Assembly (NCBI RefSeq): GCF_000025325.1
Contig: NC_013743.1
Span: forward strand, 1,922,001-1,986,000
Direction: 5' to 3'
Source: Haloterrigena turkmenica DSM 5511
GTDB lineage: Archaea > Halobacteriota > Halobacteria > Halobacteriales > Natrialbaceae
DNA: 64,000 nucleotides
The notes under the pieces are model-generated. The model saw only the letters and a list, made by a program, of their open reading frames with translations, searched no databases and was not told the DNA's origin. This document shows, in pieces, positions 29,098-38,196 of this stretch (within the stretch, counting starts at the first letter, position 1; every line of letters begins with the position of its first letter). Position numbers and translations under genes: made by a program.

Positions 29098-31377
29098 ATG
29101 AATCGCGCGCTCACGGAGGTCTCGTTGTTCGCTGTCGTCGTCGTCGGCTGTCTCCTGACGATCGTCCTGGCGCGGCGAGCTCGAGGCGAGCCGTCACCGG
29201 ACGGAGGGTACGCGACGGGCCACCGTCGCGAACTGAGTCTGGCCGAGGCGAAGGCAGCCGCGGTTCGCTGGACGACGACGACGAATCACCGCGAAATCGG
29301 GCTGCTTTATATCGCCTTTGGCACCGTCGCGGCGATCTGGGGCGGAATCGACGCGATGATGATTCGGACGCATCTGTTGACGCCGGAGGCGAACCTCTGG
29401 ACGGAACAGACGTACAACGAACTGTTTACGATGCACGGGCTGACGATGCTGATCTTCTTCGTCACGCCGGTGTTCTTCGGGATCGGGAACTACTTCCTGC
29501 CGCTGCTGATCGGCGCCGACGATATGGCGTTCCCGCGGCTCAACGCCATCGGCTTCTGGCTCCTCCCGCCGTCGCTGTTGCTCGCCCGACTGGGAATCGT
29601 CGCCGAAGTCACGGGAGCGATGCTCGCGGTCGTCGTTCCGGGCGAATGGCTGTCGGTTCTGCTGGCGTTCCAGGAGCCGGCGATCGGGTGGACGATGTAT
29701 CCGCCTCTGTCGCTGGCGCCAAATCCCCAGACGAACTTCCTCCTGTTGGGCCTCCACCTGAGTGGAATCGCGACCACGATCGGCGGGATCAATTTCATCG
29801 CGACGGTCGTCTACGAACGCGACGAGTCGATCGGCTGGGCGAACCTCGACATCTTCTCGTGGAACATGCTCATCACGAGCGCGATCGTCATCTTCGCGTT
29901 CCCGCTGCTCGGGACCGCGTTGCTCATGTTGTTGCTCGACCGCAACTTCGGGACGACGTTCTTCACGGTCGAGGGCGGCGGGCCCATCCTCTGGCAGCAC
30001 CTGCTGTGGTTCTGGGGCCATCCCGAAGTGTACATCATTTTCCTCCCGGCGACCGGCCTGATGAGCCTCATACTCCCGAAGTTCGTCGGCCGGAAGCTGT
30101 TCGGGTTCAAGTTCATCGTCTACTCGACGATCGCGATCGGCGTCCTCTCGTTCGGCGTCTGGGCCCACCACATGTTCGTGACCGGCGTCGATCCCCGAAT
30201 CCGGGCGAGTTTCATGGCGACGTCGATCGCGATCGCCGTCCCCAGCGCGATCAAGGTGTTCAACTGGATCACGACGATGTGGAACGGCGATGTCCGGCTG
30301 GCCGCGCCGCTGATCCTCTGTGTCGGCTCCGTCGGCCTGTTTATCGTCGGCGGCGTGACCGGTATCTTCCTCGCGGTCATCCCCGTTGACGTCATCTACC
30401 ACGGCACCTACTACGTCGTCGGTCACTTCCACCTCATCATCATGGGGATCATCCCGTTCATGATGTTCGCGGCCAGTTACTACTGGTACCCCCTGATTAC
30501 CGGTCGGATGTACGACCGTCGGCTCGCGATCTTTCAGTCGTCACTGCTGGTCATCGGCTCCGGACTCACGTTCATGACGCTGATGGCGCTCGGCTTCCTC
30601 GAGCACCCCCGTCGGTACGCGACCTACCCGGCGGAGTACTCGGGGCTGCACGTCGTCGCGACCGTCGGTTCGTTCATCATCGGAATCAGCGTCCTCATGT
30701 GGCTTTATAACATGCTCTGGTCGTACTTTCAGGGGACGCCGGTCGAGACCGCGGACCCGTGGGAGCTGAAGGCGACCCAGCAGTTCACGCCCGAGTGGCA
30801 GTGGTTCGAGGACCGACTCGAGCGCAAGCACGGGATTCCGCCGAGCGAACCCGAGGAAGTCCGGCCGTCGTACGTGCCCGCCCAGGAGGAGCGGCCGCCG
30901 TCGCTGTACGGTCGGATCGTGCCGGTCGCTCGACGCGCCCTGAGCGACGCGGGCGCGGGCGCGGCCGGCGGTTTCGTCGGCACGGTACTGATGACCGGCG
31001 TCCTCCTCGTCGCGGTCGCGCTGGGCGTCTTCGACCCCGAGTCGTTCGCGAACCTCGCGACGCTGGTCGGACTACCGGCGAACCTCGCGCTCGGCTACAG
31101 CCTGTTCCTCTTCGCTGGAATGACGGTCTGGCCCCTGCTGTTCCTCTCGCTCGGGGAGTACCTGCCGGGCGAACTCACGTTCATCACTGGGCTGTGGTAC
31201 GCGACGGTCATCGCCTCGGGGTTCGTCATCGCCTTCTACACCGGCCAGACCGGGCTCGAGCTGGTGACCTACCTCGTCTTCGCACTGCTCGCCCACTGGA
31301 TCTACGGGCTGGGACTCGCCGGGATGATCACGTATCTCGGCGGTCGTCGACCGACGTCGTCGGAGGGGCCGCGATGA
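29098..31377 (+). CDS. coxA: cytochrome c oxidase subunit I with an extra C-terminal membrane domain
   Basis: A 759-residue protein, much longer than the usual 530-590. The first 560 residues are heme-copper oxidase subunit I: heme-a ligand His113 (MHGLTMLIFF), CuB ligands His308 with cross-linked Tyr312 (HPEVY) and His357/His358 (HHMF), heme a3 and a ligands His443 and His445 (HFHLIIMG). After a soluble linker (WQWFEDRLERKHGIPPSEP) residues about 615-740 form four more membrane helices (GAGAAGGFVGTVLMTGVLLV to LVFALLAHWIYGLGLAGMI), resembling the DUF6789 type of membrane domain. The fusion probably anchors or stabilises the complex. The next gene overlaps by 4 bases (ATGA). Confidence 0.95.
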   Translation: MNRALTEVSLFAVVVVGCLLTIVLARRARGEPSPDGGYATGHRRELSLAEAKAAAVRWTTTTNHREIGLLYIAFGTVAAIWGGIDAMMIRTHLLTPEANLWTEQTYNELFTMHGLTMLIFFVTPVFFGIGNYFLPLLIGADDMAFPRLNAIGFWLLPPSLLLARLGIVAEVTGAMLAVVVPGEWLSVLLAFQEPAIGWTMYPPLSLAPNPQTNFLLLGLHLSGIATTIGGINFIATVVYERDESIGWANLDIFSWNMLITSAIVIFAFPLLGTALLMLLLDRNFGTTFFTVEGGGPILWQHLLWFWGHPEVYIIFLPATGLMSLILPKFVGRKLFGFKFIVYSTIAIGVLSFGVWAHHMFVTGVDPRIRASFMATSIAIAVPSAIKVFNWITTMWNGDVRLAAPLILCVGSVGLFIVGGVTGIFLAVIPVDVIYHGTYYVVGHFHLIIMGIIPFMMFAASYYWYPLITGRMYDRRLAIFQSSLLVIGSGLTFMTLMALGFLEHPRRYATYPAEYSGLHVVATVGSFIIGISVLMWLYNMLWSYFQGTPVETADPWELKATQQFTPEWQWFEDRLERKHGIPPSEPEEVRPSYVPAQEERPPSLYGRIVPVARRALSDAGAGAAGGFVGTVLMTGVLLVAVALGVFDPESFANLATLVGLPANLALGYSLFLFAGMTVWPLLFLSLGEYLPGELTFITGLWYATVIASGFVIAFYTGQTGLELVTYLVFALLAHWIYGLGLAGMITYLGGRRPTSSEGPR

Positions 31378-31943
31378 GCGACGACGCCTCGCCGTCCGAC
31401 GCGGACGAGCCGTCGGCCACCGACAGCACCGGACCGGTCGAGCCGACCGCGTCGTCGGAGTCGCTCGTGTTGACCTACGCCGCCCCCTTTCTCGGGGTCC
31501 TCCTGATCTCCGTCGGTCTCCCGCTCTCGATCGTCGGCGGCTACGTGGTCGTCCAGGACGGCCTCGGGCTGTGCGGCGAGCCGGCGATCACGGCGACGCC
31601 CGCCGACGAGTACGACGACTCGCTGGCGACCATCGAAGAGATCCCCGCCGAGCAGCTTTCGTCGGCCGAACGGGAGGCGCTCGAGGAAGCGATCGACAGC
31701 CCTCTACAGGAGGGACGAGTTTCGGGCGAGCTCGAGAACCGGGCAGCGTTGCTCGAGGGGGTCGTCGTCGAGTATGAGGGGACGCATTACTACGTCCAGA
31801 TCACGTCCCAGAACTCCTGTCTCGAGGTGCAGCCGTTGCTGTTCCCGATCGGTGCGGTGGCAATCCTCATGGGGATCGGCGGCGTGTTGACGCCGCCGAT
31901 CTACCGAAAACTGGCTGGTTTCGAGGAACGGATGCGGCGATAG
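31374..31943 (+). CDS. membrane protein co-encoded with the oxidase
   Basis: A 189-residue protein whose ATG overlaps the coxA stop. An acidic Ser/Asp-rich N-terminus of about 30 residues precedes a membrane helix (LTYAAPFLGVLLISVGLPLSIVGGYVVV), a soluble acidic middle part, and a second helix near the end (LFPIGAVAILMGIGGVLTPPIY). Cys residues at GLGLCGEP and QNSCLEV could form a disulfide on the outside. Its translational coupling with coxA suggests an oxidase subunit or assembly partner, but I do not recognise a family. Confidence 0.75.
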   Translation: MSDDASPSDADEPSATDSTGPVEPTASSESLVLTYAAPFLGVLLISVGLPLSIVGGYVVVQDGLGLCGEPAITATPADEYDDSLATIEEIPAEQLSSAEREALEEAIDSPLQEGRVSGELENRAALLEGVVVEYEGTHYYVQITSQNSCLEVQPLLFPIGAVAILMGIGGVLTPPIYRKLAGFEERMRR

Positions 31944-32023
31944 CGCGGACGATCGGCGGTCCTCGTCGCTGCGGTCGCGGAGACGCTTCGACAGGGGCCG
32001 CGTGACGGTTGGTCGCGCTCGGC

Positions 32024-32935
32024 TTACTGGTTCGAGTCGGTCGCGTTCCCGTCGGACGAACTCGAGTCGCTCGTCTCCGAGATGCCGGTCGCGTTCGAAT
32101 CGCTGGCGGCGGACTCGTCGGGCCGGTTCGGCGTGTCGTTCGTCATCGGGCTCGGTTGCGGGGCGATGACTTCTCCGTCACCCGGCTGCTCGGGGAGATA
32201 GGAGAACTGCCCCTTGCCGTCCGGCGACTCGCCCTGCGTCCAGGGGTAGCTGGGGTCGGGCTGCTGTTCACGTCGGGTCGACATGAACGCGTAGTTGAAC
32301 TCCTGGTTTTCCTGTTCCTGCGGGAAGCTCGCGGGCACCGGCACCGGGTCGTCGAGCGACTCGAGGGCCTCGAGCCACTGGTTCTGGTGCATTGTGTCCC
32401 GGGCGATGAGATAGGAGAGCATGTCCTTCATGCCGGGATCGTCGGTGTACTCCCAGAGTCGCGTCGCGAGGGTGCGACCGGTCGCCTCGGACATCACGTT
32501 CGCGTAGAGGTCGCCCGCGAGGTTGCCGGACGCGACGATGTAGTTGCCGGTGAAGGGGACGCCGTTGCTGTCGACGGGCATCGCCGACTCGCCCGCCGAG
32601 AGGAACTGGCGGGGATTCTGCCCGGTCATCGCCGCGGCTGTCGCCGCGGTCTCCTCGGCCTCGTCGCTCATCTGCTTGGCCGAGCCGCGGAGGTTCTTGG
32701 TGACCGCGGTGGCGAGCATTTCGATGTGACCGAGTTCCTCCGCTGCGGTCTCCATCAGGAGGTTCCGATACTCCTCGTAGCCTTCGGGGAGCGCCCACGC
32801 CTGGAACATGTACTGCATCGCGACGCGCATCTCACCTTCCTGTCCGCCGATCGCCTGCTGGAGAAGTTTCGCGAAGTGCGGATCTGGTTCTTCGACGGTA
32901 ACCTCGTACTGGAGTTCCGGTTCTTGGAAGAACAT
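32024..32935 (-). CDS. manganese catalase
   Basis: A 303-residue protein of the di-manganese catalase family. ATG 32935 gives the typical N-terminus MFFQEPELQYEVTVEE. The ligands of the known enzyme have counterparts: Glu35 (GQEGEMR), Glu67 and His70 (AEELGHIE), Glu150 (SEATGR) and His183 (RDTMHQNQ), with the same 3- and 33-residue spacings. It breaks hydrogen peroxide into water and oxygen. The C-terminus is a long Ser/Asp/Pro-rich tail (DESAASDSNATG). It is convergent with the gene downstream of coxA; oxidase and catalase side by side fit handling of oxygen by-products. Confidence 0.92.
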   Translation of the reverse strand: MFFQEPELQYEVTVEEPDPHFAKLLQQAIGGQEGEMRVAMQYMFQAWALPEGYEEYRNLLMETAAEELGHIEMLATAVTKNLRGSAKQMSDEAEETAATAAAMTGQNPRQFLSAGESAMPVDSNGVPFTGNYIVASGNLAGDLYANVMSEATGRTLATRLWEYTDDPGMKDMLSYLIARDTMHQNQWLEALESLDDPVPVPASFPQEQENQEFNYAFMSTRREQQPDPSYPWTQGESPDGKGQFSYLPEQPGDGEVIAPQPSPMTNDTPNRPDESAASDSNATGISETSDSSSSDGNATDSNQ

Positions 32936-33050
32936 CCGGGGATCACTGGCCAGAGCCACTGAAATAATGCTGTCACTTGCCAGTGCGTCGTTGTGTCAGC
33001 ATGGGAAACAATTATCCCATCGTCGATGGTCGAGAGCACGGAGCGTACTC

Positions 33051-33536
33051 ATGCGTCAGGATACGTCAGGATCGACGACGCGGCGAACGTTCGTCAAGTG
33101 TGGTCTCCTGTCGAGCGGAGCGCTCGTCGGCACCTCGAGTACGGGGACGGCCGACGGGTCGCGGACCGAGTCGACCGAGAGCGCGGTGCGACCGATCGAG
33201 CAGGGAGTGATGCGTTCGTACCAGCACATACCCAACAGCGCGGTCACGGTCGGAGAGGCCGTCGACTGGCGGCCCCAGGGACTCGACGAGGCGGCCGGTC
33301 GTGTGGTCTCGTACGACGCCGCACCCTCCTTCCGCGCGCTCCTGTTTACGACCGCCGGCGGTGGCGGCGACGGCGACGACGGCAATGACAACGACGGCGG
33401 ATCCGGTCCTGATCTCCTCCAGCCGGGCGGTTCGCTCTCACTGGGTTCCGTCCGCGGGTCGCCGGAGACGGCGACCTCGCAGTACGTCACCGTCGACCTC
33501 GAGGTCGACGAGACCGTCGGTTCGACCGCCGACTGA
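33051..33536 (+). CDS. Tat-exported protein of unknown function
   Basis: A 161-residue protein starting at ATG 33051 with a twin-arginine signal (TTRRTFVKCGLLSSGALVGTSS). The mature part has Ser/Thr-rich segments, a motif VDWRPQGLDEAAGRVV, and a Gly/Asp-rich stretch (GGGGDGDDGNDNDGG) typical of disordered halophilic linkers. No enzymatic motif. A long frame upstream to 32808 is antisense to the catalase gene and is not coding. It may be a surface protein; no neighbour clarifies it. Confidence 0.7.
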   Translation: MRQDTSGSTTRRTFVKCGLLSSGALVGTSSTGTADGSRTESTESAVRPIEQGVMRSYQHIPNSAVTVGEAVDWRPQGLDEAAGRVVSYDAAPSFRALLFTTAGGGGDGDDGNDNDGGSGPDLLQPGGSLSLGSVRGSPETATSQYVTVDLEVDETVGSTAD

Positions 33537-33629
33537 CCGTCGACGAGCGATTTGATCCCGCACCCGCGGCGGCCGGGCCACCGGGGTTTTTCCACACTGG
33601 CCCTCGTACGCGGACTCGAGGTGATATCA

Positions 33630-33815
33630 GTGGTCGAACACGACGAGCGGCGGCGTGCCGCGGCGAAGTGTGCGGGCTGTGGTCGGATCGGGATCGTCCA
33701 CGTCTGGCCCGACGGCACGCATAAACCGCTCGGGCAGACGACCTTCTGTGACTGTCCCGACCCGACGCTCCGACTCTTAGAGGAAGAGCGCGAGGCGGGC
33801 GACGACCTCCCGTAG
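33630..33815 (+). CDS. small cysteine-rich protein, possible zinc finger
   Basis: A 61-residue protein from GTG 33630 (GTG 33621 is an alternative). Two Cys pairs, Cys14/Cys17 (KCAGCGR) and Cys40/Cys42 (FCDCPD), could hold a zinc ion, with the unusual CxC second pair. The middle HVWPDGTHKPLGQTT is a short beta hairpin. The function is unknown. It lies before the coxC gene, in convergent orientation. Confidence 0.55.
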   Translation: MVEHDERRRAAAKCAGCGRIGIVHVWPDGTHKPLGQTTFCDCPDPTLRLLEEEREAGDDLP

Positions 33816-33893
33816 CGACGGAGACGCCCGTCGGGGACACGAGGTAGCGCGACGGTGGTAGCGAGTGCATCCTCGCGCGACCGAGTTCGCCGG

Positions 33894-34853
33894 TCAAACG
33901 GTCGCGCCCACGTAGAGGACGAGCACGAGGAACACCCAGACGAAATCGACGAAGTGCCAGTACAGCGAGACGGTCGCGACAGAGGTGTCCCGATCGGGGC
34001 CGTAGTGGCCGCGGAGCGCGCGCCAGCACAGCACGGCGATCCCGCCGACGCCGAGCGCGACGTGAAAGCCGTGGAGCCCGGTCAGCCCGTAGAAGGCCGT
34101 CCCGAAGACGCCGCTGGTGATCGAGAACCCCTCGTGGGCGACGAACTCGTAGTACTCGTAGACCTGGCCGCCGAGGAAGACGATCCCGAGGACCAGCGTC
34201 GTCCCGAGCAGTCCGAGGAAACGGCGGTGGTTCCCGTCCTCGAGCGCTTCGTGTGCGTAGTGGAACGTGACGCTGCTGGCGAGCAGGATCGCGGTGTTGA
34301 CGATCACGAGCGATCCCAGTAGCGGCGGTAACTCCTCGGGAGGCCACGTGCCGATTCTGACGAAGAAGTAGTAGATGAACAGCGCGCCGAACGTCGAGAC
34401 GTCGGTCGTCAGAAAGAGCAGCGTCGTCCAGACGTACGACTCTCGAGACGACCCGCCGACGGCTCCCTCACGCGCGGGCGCGAGAAAGACCTCGTCGACC
34501 CAGCCGGCGATGCCGGCCAGCAGGACGATCGTCCCGACGACGGCGAGACCGACGCCCACGAGCGGCGGTAGCAGGCCCGTTTCGTTCCTGAGGATGGCGA
34601 TCGCGGCGCCGCCGTAGAGACCGCCGGCGCCGACGGCGGCGACGAGCGGCCAGCGGCTGCGGTGTTCATGCTCGTCGTGGTCGATGTCGGGTTGATGGGG
34701 GCTATCGGGGCCGACGGGCCCGTCCGGATCGTGCCCGGCCGTCGAGCCGTCGCTCGAGACGCCGTGGCTACCGCCGTCGGTTCGAACCGGAGCCGTCTCG
34801 AGCGACGCGGCGACGTCGTCGCCCGAATCACTCGCGTCGGTGCGCCAAGTCAT
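33894..34853 (-). CDS. coxC: cytochrome c oxidase subunit III
   Basis: A 319-residue protein. A Gly/Asp/His-rich soluble N-terminus of about 65 residues, with a run of His and Asp (DIDHDEHEHRS), precedes seven membrane helices. Family signatures: FGALFIYYFF, TFHYAHEAL, VFLGGQVYEYYEF, FGTAFYGLTGLHGFHV and WHFVDFVWVFLVLVLYV. Subunit III stabilises the oxidase and holds lipids near the oxygen path. The long His-rich extension is unusual and could bind metal. It completes the oxidase set in this region (coxB, coxA, coxC). Confidence 0.93.
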   Translation of the reverse strand: MTWRTDASDSGDDVAASLETAPVRTDGGSHGVSSDGSTAGHDPDGPVGPDSPHQPDIDHDEHEHRSRWPLVAAVGAGGLYGGAAIAILRNETGLLPPLVGVGLAVVGTIVLLAGIAGWVDEVFLAPAREGAVGGSSRESYVWTTLLFLTTDVSTFGALFIYYFFVRIGTWPPEELPPLLGSLVIVNTAILLASSVTFHYAHEALEDGNHRRFLGLLGTTLVLGIVFLGGQVYEYYEFVAHEGFSITSGVFGTAFYGLTGLHGFHVALGVGGIAVLCWRALRGHYGPDRDTSVATVSLYWHFVDFVWVFLVLVLYVGATV

Positions 34854-34983
34854 ACCCGAAGTTCTAACGTCGAGCCGGAAAAAGGATCGCCGCTTACGCG
34901 CCGGTAGGGTGTTCGTATAGTCCCACGAGTGTTTGCGATTCGGACATCCCTCGAATAGCCGTCACACGTCCGTTCCTCGAGCG

Positions 34984-36639
34984 TCAGTCGGTGCGGGGGT
35001 TCGATTCTCGGTCCGTCGTCCCGCGGTCGTCCGTCGCGGCGGGGAGCGTAAACGAGAACGTCGTCCCCGCGCCGGGTTCGGAGTCGACCCATATCTCGCC
35101 GCCGTGGCGCTCGACGATGTGCTGACAGAGCGCCAGGCCGATCCCGGTCCCCGACTGGTCCTCGGTCGCGTGCAGCCGTTCGAAGATCCGGAAGATGCGA
35201 TCGGCGTCGTCCGGATCGATCCCGATCCCCTCGTCCGCGACCGAAATCACCCATTCTTGGCCGTCGCCGCTCGGTCCCGTGGCGTCCGCGGGCGCGCCTC
35301 GCGTGGCTACCGGATCGCGAGAATCGTGCTGTGGTTCTCGAGCGCGTGTCGACCCCCGTCTCTCGGCGGAAACGCGGATGCGGGGCGGTTCGTCGCCGCT
35401 GTACTCGATCGCGTTCTCCAGCAGGTTCTGGAACACCTGCCGCAGCTGGCTGGCGTCGCCCTCGACCCGCGGGAGGTCGCCGACGGCGAGATCGGCGTCC
35501 CGCTCCTCGAGTTTCACCTGCAGGTCCTCGCGGACGTCCGCCAGGACGGCGTTCAGGTCGATCGGGTCCAACGAGTCGCCCTGGGTCTCGACGCGCGAGT
35601 ACTCGAGCAGTCCCTCGATCATCTCGCGCATGCGGTCGGCGCCGTCGACGGCGTAGTCGATGAACTCCTCGCCATCCGCGTCGAGGCCGTCGGCGTACCG
35701 ATCCTCGATCAACTCGAGGTAGCTCGAGACCATCCGTAACGGTTCCTGCAGGTCGTGGGAGACTGCGTAGGCGAACTGCTCTAAGCGCTCGTTCGAGGCC
35801 TCGAGCCGTCGCTGGTACGTGATGAGTTCAGTGATGTCTTGGCACATCAGGAGGCCGGCGAACACCTCGCCGCGGTCGTCCGTGACGGGGATCGTCCGAA
35901 CGAGCCAGTGTCGGCCCGCACACTCGATATCCACCCGTTCCCTGTTGCCGTCCAGTGCGGCCTGAAGGGCCGGTTCCACCGCCTTGGCGACCTCCGCTCG
36001 GAACACCTGATGCGGAGCTTTCCCGTCGAGGTCGGCGGGATCGAGCGGCAATTGATCGAACGCCTCTCCCGCCGAGAGGTAGAACGTCGGCTGCTCGTCG
36101 AACAGGGCGACGATCCCGTCGGGGAACCGCTCCGCGAGCGTCCGGTATCTGCGTTCGGACTCCGAGACCCGGTCGTACATCCGCTGGAGCTCTCGTTCCC
36201 GCGCCCGGAGCTCGTCGGTGTGTCGCTGTCGGCTGGCGTTGTAAACGCCGACCCCGAACGCGGCGACCACCCCGAAGAGGACTCCGTTGAGCGCGAGCAC
36301 GTACGGCTTCGGCTCCTGCATGACGCGAAGCTGGATGGCGACGATCCACAGGAACAGCGCCGCGATCCCCCCACCGACGAGGAGGTTCCACTTGGCGACG
36401 GTCACGACGTACTTGCTCTCCCAGTCCAGCCGGACGATCCACACGCCCGCGAGCACGAGTCCGCTCGCGAGCACGAGCAGCGCGCTGTTCTCGAGCAGCG
36501 TCCAGAGCAGTCCCCACGAGAGATTTCTGAGGTCGTCCCAGATATCGTAGAGGGGAACGAGCAGGATGAGGAGCCCGAGTCCGGAGACGCACGCGCCGGA
36601 GAGATACCGACGAGTGCGGTCGCTGTCGATAGCTAGCAC
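34984..36639 (-). CDS. sensor histidine kinase (membrane, PAS, HisKA, HATPase)
   Basis: A 551-residue protein starting at GTG 36639. About four N-terminal membrane helices (residues 12-30, 47-70, 86-104, 113-133), then a PAS domain (about 155-275), a HisKA helix with the phospho-accepting His295 (YAVSHDLQEPLRMV) and a HATPase with N box QNLLENAIEYS, G1 DEGIGI and G2 GTGIGLALCQ. An insert of about 35 Arg/Asp/Pro-rich residues interrupts the ATPase. No response regulator is adjacent, so it probably signals to a partner elsewhere, as is common in haloarchaea. The signal is unknown. Confidence 0.92.
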   Translation of the reverse strand: MLAIDSDRTRRYLSGACVSGLGLLILLVPLYDIWDDLRNLSWGLLWTLLENSALLVLASGLVLAGVWIVRLDWESKYVVTVAKWNLLVGGGIAALFLWIVAIQLRVMQEPKPYVLALNGVLFGVVAAFGVGVYNASRQRHTDELRARERELQRMYDRVSESERRYRTLAERFPDGIVALFDEQPTFYLSAGEAFDQLPLDPADLDGKAPHQVFRAEVAKAVEPALQAALDGNRERVDIECAGRHWLVRTIPVTDDRGEVFAGLLMCQDITELITYQRRLEASNERLEQFAYAVSHDLQEPLRMVSSYLELIEDRYADGLDADGEEFIDYAVDGADRMREMIEGLLEYSRVETQGDSLDPIDLNAVLADVREDLQVKLEERDADLAVGDLPRVEGDASQLRQVFQNLLENAIEYSGDEPPRIRVSAERRGSTRAREPQHDSRDPVATRGAPADATGPSGDGQEWVISVADEGIGIDPDDADRIFRIFERLHATEDQSGTGIGLALCQHIVERHGGEIWVDSEPGAGTTFSFTLPAATDDRGTTDRESNPRTD

Positions 36640-36738
36640 GTGTCCCCATACGATCCGCCTCCCCCTAAGTGCTGGTTTCCCTACAACTGGCTGGGAACAC
36701 GAAATCGCGGGCGAACCGAGGCGAGCGGAACGCGAGAC

Positions 36739-38127
36739 TCAGTAGAAGTACTCGTCCTCGCGCAACTGGACGTAGCCGCCGTCGCGGTAGGCGAACTTCC
36801 GGCGCTTGTACTCGAGAAGGACTTTCGAAGCGCCCAGCCCGGCGGAGTAGCCGCGGCTGACCAGGCCCTCGACGTCGTCACCCTGCATTCGGTTGACGAT
36901 CTCGAACGTGCGGTCCCAGTCGGCGGGCTCGTACTCCTCGACGATGTCGGCGAAGGCGACGTTGCGCAGGATCTCGTCGCCGATGGCTCCCTTCCAGACG
37001 TCGTTGTAGTTCGCAAGCGAGTCGGTTGCGGCGAGTCGGCCGGCGATCTTCCCGGTGCGGACGGCGACGTGGTAGCCGCCCTCGTGGAAGGCAGAGGTGG
37101 TACCCATCGCGCCGCCGGCGACGGCGATGTTGGCGCCGACGGGTGACTCGATCGGTCGCGTCGAGGAGATCGGGTACGTTTCGGTCCCCTTCGACTTCCC
37201 GCGGTCCTCGACGCGCGGGATGTCTTCCGCGATGTCGTACTTGTCGCCGTACTCGCGCTCGAGCAGGCGCCGGATGTACTCCGCGCCCGAGGGGAGCTTA
37301 TCGTCGTCGGGCTCGAGCAAGGCGTAGGCGGCGGGGTTTTGGACGTCCTCGAGTTCCATCCCGATGGGCATGGTCAGTCCGACGCGGGCGACCGTGCCGT
37401 CGTTGGGGAAGACCCACGGATAGGCGGTCTCGCCGGGCATGTACCCCCACCAGAACTTGAGGGTGTCCTCGAACTCCTCGAACAGTTCCTCCGGGAACTC
37501 TCGGTACTCCTGGTAGGCGATGTGGTTCGCCTCTGGGGGCGAGAGGTAGTCCGAGACGCTTCGGCCGGGCGCGGTGAACTGGTCGAGCGCGTCCAGCGTG
37601 ATTCGTCGCTGCGGGCCGTCCGCGAGGACGACGTACTGGGCCTCGAGTTCGTCGCCGTTCGAGAGGGCCAGCGTGTGAGTCGGTCCCTTCGGGCTCGAGG
37701 CGCGGAGGTCGGTCTCTACGTCCTTGACACCCGTGCCGACCCTGAGGTCGGCGCCGGCGTCCTCGGCGCGCTCGTAGAGCCAGTCGTCCATGCGCGCGCG
37801 GTGGAAGGTGTAGCCGAAGTTGGGGTAGCTGGCCTCCATCCCCGTACTCGTCAGTTCGACCGACGTCGATGGGCCGACGAACTCGGTGGACTCGAGCTCT
37901 CGGAGGATGACGTCGTCGGGAATCTCCCGGTAGTCGAACTCCATGATATCGATCCAGTAGTCGAGCATGCCGGCGGCGTCGGTCGAGTCCGGCCCGAGGC
38001 CGTCGCGGTCCTCCCGCGGGACGCCCTGTTCGAAGAGGACGGTCTCGGCGCCGTGTGCCGCGGCCCGTTCGGCCGCGGAGGCCCCGGCGGGTCCGCCACC
38101 GACGATCGCGACGTCTACGCGTTCCAT
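36739..38127 (-). CDS. geranylgeranyl reductase family FAD-dependent oxidoreductase
   Basis: A 462-residue flavoprotein. The FAD-binding GGGPAGASAAE is at residues 10-20 and the second motif appears as AVAGGAMGTTSAFHEGGYHVAVRTGKIAG. This is the pattern of archaeal geranylgeranyl reductases, which saturate isoprenoid chains of membrane lipids; distant relatives act on other hydrophobic substrates. The central YPWVFPNDGTVARVGLTMP is also typical. Whether this paralog acts on lipids or carotenoid-like compounds cannot be said. It is transcribed alone; upstream (38128-38416) lies the hairpin-rich gap. Confidence 0.85.
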   Translation of the reverse strand: MERVDVAIVGGGPAGASAAERAAAHGAETVLFEQGVPREDRDGLGPDSTDAAGMLDYWIDIMEFDYREIPDDVILRELESTEFVGPSTSVELTSTGMEASYPNFGYTFHRARMDDWLYERAEDAGADLRVGTGVKDVETDLRASSPKGPTHTLALSNGDELEAQYVVLADGPQRRITLDALDQFTAPGRSVSDYLSPPEANHIAYQEYREFPEELFEEFEDTLKFWWGYMPGETAYPWVFPNDGTVARVGLTMPIGMELEDVQNPAAYALLEPDDDKLPSGAEYIRRLLEREYGDKYDIAEDIPRVEDRGKSKGTETYPISSTRPIESPVGANIAVAGGAMGTTSAFHEGGYHVAVRTGKIAGRLAATDSLANYNDVWKGAIGDEILRNVAFADIVEEYEPADWDRTFEIVNRMQGDDVEGLVSRGYSAGLGASKVLLEYKRRKFAYRDGGYVQLREDEYFY

Positions 38128-38196
38128 ACTTCGTTGGGACTCAACGGCCCATTATTAAATTGCCTGAACGTCCCGCTGATTGGAACGGCTCTCGAG

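Noticed and set aside
29025-30389. 454-codon frame overlapping coxA in another frame
   Set aside because: coxA has all heme and copper ligands; the other frame is an Arg-rich artefact of GC codon bias.
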